Part shown: piece after piece, positions 1 through 8,096 of the stretch | Numbering within the stretch: position 1 is the stretch's first letter | Layout: each line of letters begins with the position of its first letter | NCBI RefSeq assembly: GCF_015352955.1 | Contig: NZ_JACYOX010000002.1 | Location: 186,001 to 250,000 of the forward strand | Direction of reading: 5' to 3' | Source of the DNA: Noviherbaspirillum soli | Lineage (GTDB): Bacteria; Pseudomonadota; Gammaproteobacteria; Burkholderiales; Burkholderiaceae_D | Length of the DNA: 64,000 bases | Notes under the pieces: generated by a model | The model's database searches: none | What the model saw: only the letters and a program-made list of their open reading frames with translations | Told to the model about the DNA's origin: nothing | Position numbers and translations under genes: made by a program

Positions 1-273
1 CGCCATATCGACATCGGCGACGGCGACCTGGCGTCGCTGTCGGACGAGCAGCGCGAGCAGTTGAAGAATGAGCTCGGCGATGCCTGGCTGGAAGACTATC
101 TCGACGACTACCCGGTGCCGGCCGACATCCGCGCCGCCGCGGCCGAATACCAGGCCATCTTCAGCGGCGAGAAATACCCCAGCCTGCCGGACCATGTGCG
201 CTTCGACCTGCTGCTGCAGTTCGAGGAGCACCACGGCGAAGGCGGGCCCGACCACTGGAATCTGCACGCGTGA
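1..273 (+). CDS. Hypothetical protein, 3' end only
   Basis: The reading frame is open from the first base of the window, so the 5' end lies outside; 90 C-terminal residues are visible, ending in a TGA at 271-273. The visible part is acidic and rich in Asp, Glu and Tyr, with no recognisable catalytic motif and no membrane segment. Its stop overlaps the GTG start of the following methyltransferase (GTGA arrangement), so the two are probably translationally coupled and co-transcribed. I do not recognise the family, and the function cannot be inferred from this fragment. Confidence 0.65.
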   Translation, partial: RHIDIGDGDLASLSDEQREQLKNELGDAWLEDYLDDYPVPADIRAAAAEYQAIFSGEKYPSLPDHVRFDLLLQFEEHHGEGGPDHWNLHA

Positions 274-1190
274 AGAAACATCGAAAAGCCGGCGCGCCGC
301 AAGCGCCGGAACGGCAGGACCAGCCGCATCCGCTGGCCGCCGAGATCCGTTCCGGCCAGTCGCTGGAGCTGCTCAAGGAACTGCACATCCTCACCCGCGA
401 CGGCAAGCTCAACCAGGACAGCCGCCGCAAGCTCAAGCAGGTCTACCACCTGGTGCAGTTCATCGAGCCGCTGCTGCGGCAGGTGCTGGCGGACCAGCCC
501 GAGATCCGGCTGGTGGACCATGGCGCCGGCAAGTCCTACCTCGGCTTCATCCTGTACGACCTGTTCTTCAAGGACCAGGCGCCGGGCTCGCATATCTACG
601 GCATCGAAACCCGCGACGAACTGGTGCAGAAGTCCGAGGAACTGGCGGCGCGCCTGGGCTTTGCCGGCATGTCCTTCCTGAACCTGTCGGTGGCCGAGTC
701 GATCACTTCCGACCGGCTGCCGGAACAGATCGACGTGGTGACCGCGCTGCATGCCTGCAATACCGCCACCGACGACGCGATCCATTTCGCGCTGAAGAAG
801 AAGGCCCGCTTCATCGTGCTGGTGCCATGCTGCCAGGCCGAGGTGGCGTCGGTGCTGAAGAAGAACAAGGCGCGCTCGCTGGTGCGCGACCCGCTGACCG
901 AGATCTGGCGCCACCCGGTGCATACCCGGGAATTCGGCAGCCAGCTCACCAATGTGCTGCGCTGCCTGCAGCTGGAGGCGCATGGCTACCAGGTCACCGT
1001 GACCGAACTGGTGGGCTGGGAGCATTCGATGAAGAATGAGCTGATCGTGGCCAGCTATCAGAACCTGCCGCGCCGGCGGCCGTCCGAGCGGCTGCAGGCG
1101 GTGCTGCAGTCGCTGGGCCTGGAAGAACTGGGCGAGCGTTTCTTTACCGGGGCAGCCGAACCGAAAGATACCGAGCCCGCGGCTTCTTGA
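270..1190 (+). CDS. Class I SAM-dependent methyltransferase (Methyltransf_32-like)
   Basis: This 306-residue protein has a Rossmann-type SAM-binding signature VDHGAGKSYLG at residues 82-92, an acidic strand end (GIETRDE, 111-117), and a second core motif TALHACNTATDDAI at 158-171 followed by VPCCQ at 185-189. The combination of an H-A-C motif and a V-P-C-C-Q motif is typical of the methyltransferase group that includes GSTCD-like proteins, whose substrates are mostly unknown. The N-terminus is basic. The GTG start at 270 overlaps the upstream stop, and an SD-like GAAGGCGG run lies upstream. The substrate (RNA or protein) cannot be decided from the sequence. Confidence 0.85.
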   Translation: MKKHRKAGAPQAPERQDQPHPLAAEIRSGQSLELLKELHILTRDGKLNQDSRRKLKQVYHLVQFIEPLLRQVLADQPEIRLVDHGAGKSYLGFILYDLFFKDQAPGSHIYGIETRDELVQKSEELAARLGFAGMSFLNLSVAESITSDRLPEQIDVVTALHACNTATDDAIHFALKKKARFIVLVPCCQAEVASVLKKNKARSLVRDPLTEIWRHPVHTREFGSQLTNVLRCLQLEAHGYQVTVTELVGWEHSMKNELIVASYQNLPRRRPSERLQAVLQSLGLEELGERFFTGAAEPKDTEPAAS

Positions 1191-1218
1191 CTTTCGTTAT
1201 CCGGACGGAGAAGATGGA

Positions 1219-1244
1219 CGCGCGCCGGGCTTGCCCGGCGCGCG
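1219..1244. terminator. GC-rich perfect hairpin, possible terminator
   Basis: A 12-bp perfect stem (1219-1230 pairing with 1233-1244) closes on a TT loop, 28 bases after the methyltransferase stop. The bases that follow are ATTATAAG rather than a clean T-run, so intrinsic termination is plausible but not certain. It separates the methyltransferase from the binding-protein gene. Confidence 0.45.
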
Positions 1245-1296
1245 ATTATAAGAGCGTATGCAGCCGCATCACGCTTCATCTCAGGAGACAAGAACA

Positions 1297-2541
1297 ATGG
1301 CATTTCCCACCCGCACGCTTGCGTGCGCGCTTTCCGTCGCCGCTGCCTTCACCGTCCAGACCGCCAGCGCCGAAACCGTCAAGGTTGCCGTCATCGATGC
1401 CTTCTCCGGCCCGATGTCGCCGATTTCCAGCAATATCCTGAACAGCTTCCAGCTCATCGCCGACAAGGCCAACAAGGAAAAATGGGCCGGCGAGCATACG
1501 CTGCAGTTCACCGCCTTCGACAACAAGCTCAGCCCGCAGGAGTCGCTGTCGCAGCTGAAGAGCGCGATCGACCAGGGTTATCGCTATATCGCGCAGGGCA
1601 ATGGCTCGGCGGTGGCGCTGGCGCTGGTGGATGCCGTCAACAAGCACAATGAACGCAACCCGGGCAAGGAAGTCGTGTTCCTGAACTATTCGGCGATCGA
1701 CCCCGACCTGACCAACAGCAAGTGCAGCTTCTGGCATTTCCGCTTCGACGCCAATTCCGACATGAAGATGGAAGGCCTGACCAGCTACATGGCCAAGGAC
1801 CAGAGCATCAAGAAGGTCTACATCATCGGCCAGAACTACTCCTTCGGCCACCAGGTCACCCGCGCCGCCAAGGATTACCTGAAGCGCAAGCGTCCGGACA
1901 TCCAGATCGTCGGCGACGACCTGCATCCGATCGCGCAGGTCAAGGACTTCTCGCCGTACATCGCCAAGATCAAGGCGTCCGGCGCCGACACGGTCGTGAC
2001 CGGCAACTGGGGCGCGGACCTGGCGCTGCTGATCAAGGCTGCCAAGGATGCCGACCTGAAGGCCAACTTCTACACCTACTACGCCGCCACCAGCGGCGTG
2101 CCGACCGCGATGGGCGCCGCCGGCGCCGACCGCGTCAAGCAGGTTTCCTACTGGAACGTCAACAACGACACCTTCATGGGCGCCGACATCGCCGACGCCT
2201 TCAAGCAGAAGTTCAACGATGACTTCTATGTGATGGATACCTACACCGTGGTGTCCATGCTGTCCAAGGCAATCAAGGATAGCAAGTCGACCGACCCGGT
2301 GAAGGTGGCCTTTGCGATGGAGGGCATGAAGGTCAAGAGCCTGAACGGCGAGGTGGAGATGCGCAAGACCGACCACCAGGTGCAGCAGCCGCTGGTGGTG
2401 GCGACCTGGGTGAAGACCAATGGCAAGGACGTCAAGTACGACCAGGAAAACACCGGTTACGGCTGGCGCACCGACCAGAAGATCGACACCTATGTGGCGG
2501 CGCAGCCCAGCTCCTGCCAGATGAAGCGCCCGGGAGCGTAA
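1297..2541 (+). CDS. Branched-chain amino acid ABC transporter substrate-binding protein (LivK-like)
   Basis: This is a periplasmic binding protein of type 1 fold, 414 residues from the chosen start. The ATG at 1297 has an AGGAGA Shine-Dalgarno seven bases upstream and begins a clear signal peptide (MAFPTRTLACALSVAAAFTVQ, cleavage after ASA at residue 25); an earlier ATG at 1258 lacks this. The mature protein opens with VKVAVIDAFSGPMSPIS, the usual first strand of Leu/Ile/Val-binding proteins, and contains IIGQNYSFGHQVTRAAKDYL typical of the second domain. No permease or ATPase genes (livHMGF) lie nearby, so this is an orphan binding protein. The ligand may be an amino acid, amide or aromatic acid. 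Confidence 0.85.
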   Translation: MAFPTRTLACALSVAAAFTVQTASAETVKVAVIDAFSGPMSPISSNILNSFQLIADKANKEKWAGEHTLQFTAFDNKLSPQESLSQLKSAIDQGYRYIAQGNGSAVALALVDAVNKHNERNPGKEVVFLNYSAIDPDLTNSKCSFWHFRFDANSDMKMEGLTSYMAKDQSIKKVYIIGQNYSFGHQVTRAAKDYLKRKRPDIQIVGDDLHPIAQVKDFSPYIAKIKASGADTVVTGNWGADLALLIKAAKDADLKANFYTYYAATSGVPTAMGAAGADRVKQVSYWNVNNDTFMGADIADAFKQKFNDDFYVMDTYTVVSMLSKAIKDSKSTDPVKVAFAMEGMKVKSLNGEVEMRKTDHQVQQPLVVATWVKTNGKDVKYDQENTGYGWRTDQKIDTYVAAQPSSCQMKRPGA

Positions 2542-2589
2542 ACCGGGTCTGAAGCGGCGCGGTCCGAGTTCGGCGCCCGCTGCGGCACC

Positions 2590-2802
2590 TCAGTGCAGCA
2601 GCGGAACACCCTCGGACGGCGCCGCCGGCCAGCACAGCGGCTCATCCGCTTCCTGGCCAGTCTGGGCCGCATAGCGTTCCTCCGCCTTGGCCATGCGCAC
2701 GATGGAGGCCAGCGCCTCCACGTACAGGTCGCGGTACTTGCGGTCGCCGAGCCGGGAAAAGGCTTCGGCAAAGGTCAGGATGGCTTCGTCAGTGCTGTTC
2801 AT
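2590..2802 (-). CDS. Small hypothetical protein, 70 aa
   Basis: The start at 2802 (MNSTDEAIL) has a GAGGA Shine-Dalgarno eight bases upstream, which makes it better than a start further out at 2844. The protein is soluble, with an amphipathic helical first half (residues 1-45) containing RDLYVEALASIVRMAKAEER, and a Trp/Pro-containing tail. It is convergent with the preceding binding-protein gene, with no space for a long terminator between them. No known domain is recognised. The good ribosome-binding site and typical codon use support a real small gene. Confidence 0.6.
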   Translation of the reverse strand: MNSTDEAILTFAEAFSRLGDRKYRDLYVEALASIVRMAKAEERYAAQTGQEADEPLCWPAAPSEGVPLLH

Positions 2803-3000
2803 GGGCTTCCTCGGCTTGGTCGGTGATCTGCCGCCTGGCGGCAATATGGGCGATGCATGTACAGGCGAAATAATTAAAGCATTTCCGGCTTTGGCCGCAC
2901 GTAGGAAAACGCCGGCAATTCATGTAGGAAACACCCGCGTATGTTGCATCGCATTGGATGACAAACCCCTCAGCAACAGCCCCCGAACGTTCCTATCCAG

Positions 3001-3600
3001 ATGATCAGCAAGCCATTTTCCGCCGCCAGCGCCCGCAACCGCGAACCCATTCTTGCTGCATTGCGTGATCTGCTGCGCGGCTGCCATACCGTGCTGGAAA
3101 TCGGCAGCGGCACCGGCCAGCACGCGGTGCATTTCGGCGCCGCCATGCCGCATTTGCTGTGGCAGACCAGCGACCTTGCCGCCAACCATGCCGCCATCCG
3201 GGCCTGGCTGGACGGCGCGGCCTTGCCCAACGTGCTGCCGCCGCTGCTGCTCGACGCCGGGTCGGACGACTGGCCGGCCGGCCCGTTCGACGCGGTCTAT
3301 ACCGCCAACACCTGCCACATCATGGCGTGGCCGGAGGTGCAATCCATGTTCCGCGGCATAGGCCGGGTGCTGGCGCCGGGCGGCATGCTGTGCATCTACG
3401 GCCCGTTCAGGCGCGACGGCCAGTTCACCACGCCCAGCAATGCCCAGTTCGACGCCAGCCTGCGGGCGCAGTCGCCGCACATGGGGCTGCGCAACCGGGA
3501 AGACATCGACGCGCTGGCGCATGCGCAAGGCCTCGCGCCGGTGGCCGACCTTGCGCTGCCGGCCAACAATGATCTGCTGGCCTGGCGCCGCGCCGGCTGA
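3001..3600 (+). CDS. DUF938 family protein, SAM-dependent methyltransferase-like
   Basis: This 199-residue protein matches the DUF938/UPF0585 family in length and motifs. It starts with FSAASARNREPI, has the SAM-binding glycine motif LEIGSGTGQHAVHF at residues 32-45, then W-Q-T-S-D at the end of the second strand, AVYTANTCHIMAWPEV in the middle, and an APGGMLCIYGPF motif. The fold is that of a class I methyltransferase; its substrate is not established. The gene begins directly at 3001 and stands alone, convergent with the hydrolase gene that ends 4 bases after it. Confidence 0.85.
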   Translation: MISKPFSAASARNREPILAALRDLLRGCHTVLEIGSGTGQHAVHFGAAMPHLLWQTSDLAANHAAIRAWLDGAALPNVLPPLLLDAGSDDWPAGPFDAVYTANTCHIMAWPEVQSMFRGIGRVLAPGGMLCIYGPFRRDGQFTTPSNAQFDASLRAQSPHMGLRNREDIDALAHAQGLAPVADLALPANNDLLAWRRAG

Positions 3601-3603
3601 CGG

Positions 3604-4806
3604 TTAGCGGCCGCGCAGCGATGCGGTCAGTCCCGGATCCACCGTTTCCTGGCGCTCGCCGCCGGCCACATTGGCCGGCACGGCCGCATCGTTGTTCCAG
3701 ACCACATAATCGTCCACCGCATACAGCCGGCACGGCTGCTGGCTATTGGCCTGGCAGGCCTTGAGCACCCGGCCGGCTGGATCCTCGCCTTCCTCGGCCC
3801 AGCTCCATGCGCCGCTGGCCGAGACCGCGAAGGCGCGCGGCGTCGACTTGGCCAGGAAGGCCCGATAGGCTTCGCGGCCGCGCTCGCGCAGGAAGGGCAC
3901 GGAATCGATATCGCCCACGGCGGCGAAGTCGCTGCGCGGAATCGGCGCATCTTCGGCGATCGCCACGGCTTCCTCGGTCGGCATGCCCAGGCGCTGCAGG
4001 AAGCCGCGCGCCTGCGGCCACCACACTGCGAAACCGTCGCGGCTGCCGACCATGCCGTGGGCATCGTGCTTGAAGGCGCCGTAAGCGACCAGCTGCGCCT
4101 GGCCGCCGGCGGCGACATAGGCCTGATGCAGCCGGCCGGCCAGTTCATGATTGAAGTAGCTGTCATTGGCGCCGTAGAACCACAGGCTGGGCAGGGTGCT
4201 GCGGCTGCCGTAGGCGGCAAAGGCCTCGACCAGCGCCGTCTTCCACTGGCAGTCGCCGCCATCGGCGCGCAGGCCGCCGGCAAAGTTGAGCAGGCCGCGC
4301 ACGCCGGGCAGGGCGCCGGCGCCCGCCGCCAGCGTTGCCAGGCCGCCATAGGACTGGCCCGCCACCAGGATGCGCTCGCCATCCACCCAGCCCTGGCTGC
4401 GCGCATAGGCAATCGTGGCGCGCAGGTCCATCGCCTGCAGATAGCCGTTGCCGGTCATGTTGCAGCCGTAATCCACGTAGTCGCCGCCGGAGCGGGAAAA
4501 GCCGGTGCGCATCGGCACCATCACCGCATAGCCGCGCCGCACGAATTCCCTGCTCATGTAATAGAAGCGGTCGCGCGGCTGCAGGCGCGGGTCGCCCGGC
4601 TGCTTGCCATGGTTCATCACCAGCAAGGGAAAGGGGCCGTCGCCGGGCGGACGGAAGATCGTGGTTTCCAGCGCGGTGCCATTGGCCGTCGGCACCATGA
4701 CTACCTGTTCGTTCAGCCGGGCATCGAGCGCGGTCGCATGCGCATGCATGAGCGCGCCGGCGGCAAGGCATGCGGAAAATGCGAAACGGACGAGGCGGGC
4801 AAGCAT
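3604..4806 (-). CDS. Secreted alpha/beta hydrolase, dienelactone-hydrolase/peptidase type
   Basis: This 400-residue protein starts with a signal peptide (about residues 1-25, ending AHATA). The alpha/beta hydrolase core has the oxyanion-region motif MNHGK at 64-68, the nucleophile elbow GQSYGG at 150-155 with Ser152, a likely acid in FYGANDSYF, and a likely catalytic His in AFKHDAHGM. The active site therefore looks complete. A second region after residue 290 is not assignable. Export to the periplasm is expected. It may be a carboxylesterase or acyl peptidase; the natural substrate is unknown. It is a monocistronic minus-strand gene. Confidence 0.75.
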   Translation of the reverse strand: MLARLVRFAFSACLAAGALMHAHATALDARLNEQVVMVPTANGTALETTIFRPPGDGPFPLLVMNHGKQPGDPRLQPRDRFYYMSREFVRRGYAVMVPMRTGFSRSGGDYVDYGCNMTGNGYLQAMDLRATIAYARSQGWVDGERILVAGQSYGGLATLAAGAGALPGVRGLLNFAGGLRADGGDCQWKTALVEAFAAYGSRSTLPSLWFYGANDSYFNHELAGRLHQAYVAAGGQAQLVAYGAFKHDAHGMVGSRDGFAVWWPQARGFLQRLGMPTEEAVAIAEDAPIPRSDFAAVGDIDSVPFLRERGREAYRAFLAKSTPRAFAVSASGAWSWAEEGEDPAGRVLKACQANSQQPCRLYAVDDYVVWNNDAAVPANVAGGERQETVDPGLTASLRGR

Positions 4807-4918
4807 TGCAGCACTCCTGAACGGTTACCGGAAGCAAGAACCCATTCTAGAAATCAAGTTTCTGCAACTCAATACCGCAATGACAATTTCAGGAAAAAAA
4901 TTCTGTGATGCAATTTCG

Positions 4919-5209
4919 TTAATGCGATTGCGACGAGGCAACCAGTTCGGCATTCAGCGATTTGCCTTGCATGCAACTGATGGCATGGGCTACCGCCGAT
5001 TCACGGCAGGCGGATTCGCTGTCCATGCGGCGCGCAATCAGCATGCCCTGGCGCATGGGGTTGACGGTGTACCAGCCGTAGGCATCGTAGGAAGGTTGGG
5101 ACTCGATCAGGCGGCTGTTGAACAGCGCCAGCGCGAGCAGGGTGAGACAGGCAACGCCACCCATTGCAAAACGGGCGCGTCGTTCCAGGCGGAAAAGAAG
5201 ATTGGTCAT
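4919..5209 (-). CDS. Small single-pass membrane protein, hypothetical
   Basis: The start at 5209 (MTNLLFRLERRARF) follows an AGGAAT Shine-Dalgarno and was preferred over an upstream start at 5347. The 96-residue product has a short basic N-terminus and one hydrophobic segment at about residues 15-32 (GGVACLTLLALALF), so it is likely anchored in the inner membrane with the C-terminus outside. Two cysteines (about residues 69 and 80) could form a disulfide in the periplasm. No family is recognised. It has no co-oriented close neighbour: the next minus-strand gene begins about 500 bases further on. Confidence 0.55.
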   Translation of the reverse strand: MTNLLFRLERRARFAMGGVACLTLLALALFNSRLIESQPSYDAYGWYTVNPMRQGMLIARRMDSESACRESAVAHAISCMQGKSLNAELVASSQSH

Positions 5210-5707
5210 GATAATTCCTGGTAGCAACTGGCATGATCTTGCCACGAATTGCTTGCAGGTATCAATTCTGGTGTTCGGCTTTCGGCTACTTGTTGTTTTG
5301 CGGGCAAAAAGCAGCCTGGCGGCGTATGTATCTCGACGGATCGTCACCGTGGTATCAGGCGCTCAGACGTCGTAGGGCGGAATACCCCGAAGGGGCATTC
5401 CGCCAGCGGTCGATCAAGGCCGAAAACGCAGTGGACCCGATCACCATGTCACCTGCCGGGGCGGATTTCCGATCTGCTCAGGACGACAGTGCGATCGTGT
5501 TGTGGCGACAGGGAAGGGCGTCACTGCGAAGCAGCAGATGCTGTTGAGGTTGCGGACGGAAGGGCGATTGCATTGCAGTCAGAGGATGCGGTGCGGGGTA
5601 TTCCACCCTTCCATCCGCCACGGCCTTGCATGAGGCGTTACGGGCATCACGCATCCACGAACGTCACGGCCAGGCTTCCAGGAGTCTGGCTGCCGGGCCA
5701 GCGTGAA
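5210..5707. other. Intergenic stretch with degenerate interspersed-repeat sequence
   Basis: I see no convincing gene in these about 500 bases; the open frames here are low-quality extensions of antisense frames of the neighbouring gene. The stretch contains a REP-like hairpin at 5376-5404 and, around 5585-5660, a related degenerate copy of a motif reading GGGGTATTCCACCC, suggesting the remains of an interspersed repeat. Confidence 0.5.
5376..5404. repeat. REP-like inverted repeat
   Basis: GGCGGAAT (5376-5383) is the exact reverse complement of ATTCCGCC (5397-5404), and the interior CCCC (5385-5388) pairs with GGGG (5392-5395) around a GAA loop. It is preceded by GTAG. This form (GTAGGGCGGAATA...TATTCCGCC) resembles interspersed extragenic palindromes common in Burkholderiales genomes. 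It is isolated in this window. Confidence 0.6.
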
Positions 5708-6874
5708 TCAGGCGCTCAGTTCCTGCATCACGCTGATCAGGTTGGACTTGCCTTCAAAGCCGATGCCAGGCAGCTCAGGCATCACGATGCGGCTGTCCCT
5801 CACCTCGACGCCGTCCGGGAAGCCGCCGAAGGGCTGGAACAGGTCCGGATAGGATTCATTGCCGCCCAGGCCCAGGCCGGCAGCGATGTTGAGCGACATC
5901 TGGTGGCCGCCGTGCGGGATGCAGCGGCTGGGCGACCAGCCGTGCTCGCGCAGCATGTCCAGCGTGCGCAGGTACTCGACCAGGCCGTAGGACAGCGCGC
6001 AGTCGAACTGCAGCCAGTCGCGGTCGGCGCGCATGCCGCCATAGCGGATCAGGTTGCGCGCATCCTGCATCGAGAACAGGTTCTCGCCGGTGGCCATCGG
6101 ATTCTTGTAATAGCTGCGCAGGATGGACTGCAGCTCATAGTCCAGCGGGTCGCCGGCTTCCTCGTACCAGAACAGGTTGTACTGGCCAAGCGCCTTGGCG
6201 TAGGCGATGGCGGTGTCCATGTCGAAGCGGCCGTTGGCGTCGACGCAGAGCCGCTGGCCGTCCTTCAGCACCGACAGCACCGCCTCGATGCGGCGCTGGT
6301 CTTCGGCCAGGCTGTCGCCGCCGATCTTCATCTTCACCACGCTGTAGCCGCGGTCGATATAGCTGCGCATTTCATTTTGCAGCGCTTCCAGGCCCTTGCC
6401 CGGATAGTAGTAGCCGCCGGCGGCGTAGACGAACACTTCGCGGTTCGGCTTGCCGTCGCCATAGCGCTCGGCCAGCAGCTGGAACAGCGGCTTGCCGGCG
6501 ATCTTGGCGACCGCGTCCCAGATCGCCATGTCCATGGTGCCGATCGCCACCGAGCGCTCGCCATGGCCGCCCGGCTTTTCATTGGTGTACATGCAGTTCC
6601 AGATCCTGTGCGGATCGAGGTTGTCGCCCTCGTCGTTGACCAGCGAGGCCGGGTCGGCTTCCATGATGCGCGGGATGAAGCGCTCCCGCATCAGCATGCC
6701 CTGGCCGTAGCGGCCGTTGGAGTTGAAGCCATAGCCGACCACTGGCTTGCCATCGCGGATGACATCGGTGATCACTGCCACCAGCGACAGCGTCATCTTG
6801 GAAAAGTCGATATAGGCGTTGCGGATGGGCGAACTGATCGGCAGGGTTTTCTCGCGGATTTCTACGATTCTCAT
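5708..6874 (-). CDS. Enolase-superfamily acid-sugar dehydratase, D-tartrate dehydratase-like
   Basis: This 388-residue protein belongs to the mandelate racemase/muconate lactonizing enzyme family. It has an N-terminal capping domain and a TIM barrel carrying VVKMKIGG (Lys181, Lys183), metal ligands VDANGRF (Asp212), YEE (Glu238) and TGEN (Glu264), and the base motif CIPHGGHQ (His321). These positions and the overall length (about 389) fit the D-tartrate dehydratase TarD, whose known Lys184, Asp213, Glu239, Glu265 and His322 are all matched with an offset of one. The likely reaction is Mg-dependent dehydration of D-tartrate to oxaloacetate. The divergent LysR gene is the probable regulator. 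Another diacid or acid sugar as substrate is possible. Confidence 0.85.
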   Translation of the reverse strand: MRIVEIREKTLPISSPIRNAYIDFSKMTLSLVAVITDVIRDGKPVVGYGFNSNGRYGQGMLMRERFIPRIMEADPASLVNDEGDNLDPHRIWNCMYTNEKPGGHGERSVAIGTMDMAIWDAVAKIAGKPLFQLLAERYGDGKPNREVFVYAAGGYYYPGKGLEALQNEMRSYIDRGYSVVKMKIGGDSLAEDQRRIEAVLSVLKDGQRLCVDANGRFDMDTAIAYAKALGQYNLFWYEEAGDPLDYELQSILRSYYKNPMATGENLFSMQDARNLIRYGGMRADRDWLQFDCALSYGLVEYLRTLDMLREHGWSPSRCIPHGGHQMSLNIAAGLGLGGNESYPDLFQPFGGFPDGVEVRDSRIVMPELPGIGFEGKSNLISVMQELSA

Positions 6875-7032
6875 GATGGGTTCCGGCAGGGTTGGAAAGT
6901 GGCCACAGCATAGCCTGCCGCGGACGCACGATTATTTGCTGTGATTCATTCCATTATTTACCCTGGGTGAAAGGCGCGCCTGCTTCGCCACTCGCCGCAC
7001 AAGGGGCAATGATGGGTTTATGATTCGCCTCC

Positions 7033-7950
7033 ATGATGAAAACCGATGCCATCTCGGAAATGGCCTTCTTTGCCGCGCTGGCCAGAAAGGGCAGCCTGTC
7101 GGCGGCCGCGCGCGAACTCGGCATCACGCCGCCGGCCGCGACCAAGCGCCTGGCGCAGATGGAACAGCGGCTCGGCGTGCGGCTGCTCAACCGCACCACC
7201 CGCCGCGTCAGCCTGACCAGCGAGGGCGAACTCTATCTTGAGCAGGCGCAGCGCATCCTGGCCGACATCCGCGAGATGGAGGATGCCGTCAGCAGCCACC
7301 GGGCCGAGCCGCGCGGCCTGCTGCGGGTCAATGCCACGCTGGGTTTCGGCCGCACCACCATCGCGCCGCTGGTATCGGCGTTTGCCCGCAGCTATCCCGA
7401 CATAGAGCTGCAGCTGCAGCTGACCGACCGCCCGATCGACCTGGTGGAAGAGGCATTCGACCTCGGCATCCGTTTCGGCGCGCTGCCCGACACCCGGCTG
7501 TCGGCCCGCCGCATCCTTGCCAACAAGCGCTTCCTGTGCGCATCGCCAGGCTACCTGAAGCGCGCCGGCGTGCCGGAGACGCCCGACGAACTGGCGCGGC
7601 ACAGCTGCATCCTGCATCGCCAGAACAACGATCCGGGCAACCTCTGGCGCCTCGGCCGCGGTCGGCGCGAGCAGCTGGTGAAGGTGCGCGGCGCGCTGTC
7701 GAGCAACGACGGCGACGTGGTGCTGGGCTGGGCGCTCGACGGGCATGGCATCCTGCTGCGCTCCGAATGGGACCTGGCGAAATACCTGGCTTCGGGACGG
7801 CTGCGCGTGGTGCTGCCAGACCATGCGCCGGCGCCGGCGGACCTGTACGTGTTCTATCCGAGCCGGCGCCAGCTGCCGGCCAAGGTGCGGGTGTTCATCG
7901 ACTTCCTGATCGCGCATTTCAAGGAAGGCGAGGGCGAAGGCGCGGCCTGA
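7033..7950 (+). CDS. LysR-type transcriptional regulator
   Basis: This 305-residue protein has the LysR helix-turn-helix near residues 17-45 (FAALARKGSLSAAARELGIT followed by AATKRLAQMEQRLGVRLLNRTTR) and a C-terminal periplasmic-binding-like effector domain from about residue 90. Two adjacent ATG codons begin the frame, without a strong Shine-Dalgarno. It is divergent from the tartrate-dehydratase-like gene with 158 bases between the starts, the standard arrangement for a LysR protein that controls its neighbour and itself in response to the substrate. That regulatory link is an inference from the arrangement. Confidence 0.88.
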   Translation: MMKTDAISEMAFFAALARKGSLSAAARELGITPPAATKRLAQMEQRLGVRLLNRTTRRVSLTSEGELYLEQAQRILADIREMEDAVSSHRAEPRGLLRVNATLGFGRTTIAPLVSAFARSYPDIELQLQLTDRPIDLVEEAFDLGIRFGALPDTRLSARRILANKRFLCASPGYLKRAGVPETPDELARHSCILHRQNNDPGNLWRLGRGRREQLVKVRGALSSNDGDVVLGWALDGHGILLRSEWDLAKYLASGRLRVVLPDHAPAPADLYVFYPSRRQLPAKVRVFIDFLIAHFKEGEGEGAA

Positions 7951-8022
7951 TTGCCATGCGTCGGGGAAGGGTATCGACGTGCGATTGACGCGGTTCCGGC
8001 GCGCCGCACCGTCCGGGCAATT

Positions 8023-8071
8023 TTGACCCATGTCAATTTTTCAAACGGTACCGTTTGCTACAGTCGGCCGG
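8023..8071 (+). promoter_or_regulatory. FNR/Anr-type class II promoter
   Basis: TTGAC-CCAT-GTCAA at 8023-8036 is a symmetrical FNR/Anr-type box (consensus TTGAT-N4-ATCAA). If centred at -41.5, transcription begins at 8071 and the -10 element falls at 8059-8064, where the sequence is TACAGT, a good -10 hexamer. The GTG start of the next gene at 8097 then has a 26-base leader with an AGGAA ribosome-binding site. The match between box, -10 and start supports oxygen-responsive activation. Confidence 0.72.
8042..8057. promoter_or_regulatory. 16-bp perfect palindrome inside the FNR-type promoter
   Basis: CAAACGGTACCGTTTG is a perfect 16-bp palindrome lying between the FNR-type box and the -10 hexamer (positions about -29 to -14). 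It is placed where a bound protein would block RNA polymerase, so it may be the operator of a second regulator. No matching regulator gene can be named. Confidence 0.45.
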
Positions 8072-8096
8072 TCTTCACTGTTCCAGGAATCCCGCC

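Noticed and set aside
1247-1252. TATAAG before the LivK-like gene as a -10 element
   Set aside because: The spacing to the nearest -35-like sequence is only about 10 bases and it overlaps a strong hairpin.
5249-6913. A long plus-strand open frame covering the gap at 5.2-5.7 kb and the dehydratase gene
   Set aside because: Mostly antisense to the dehydratase gene; the part in the gap has no motif or start support.
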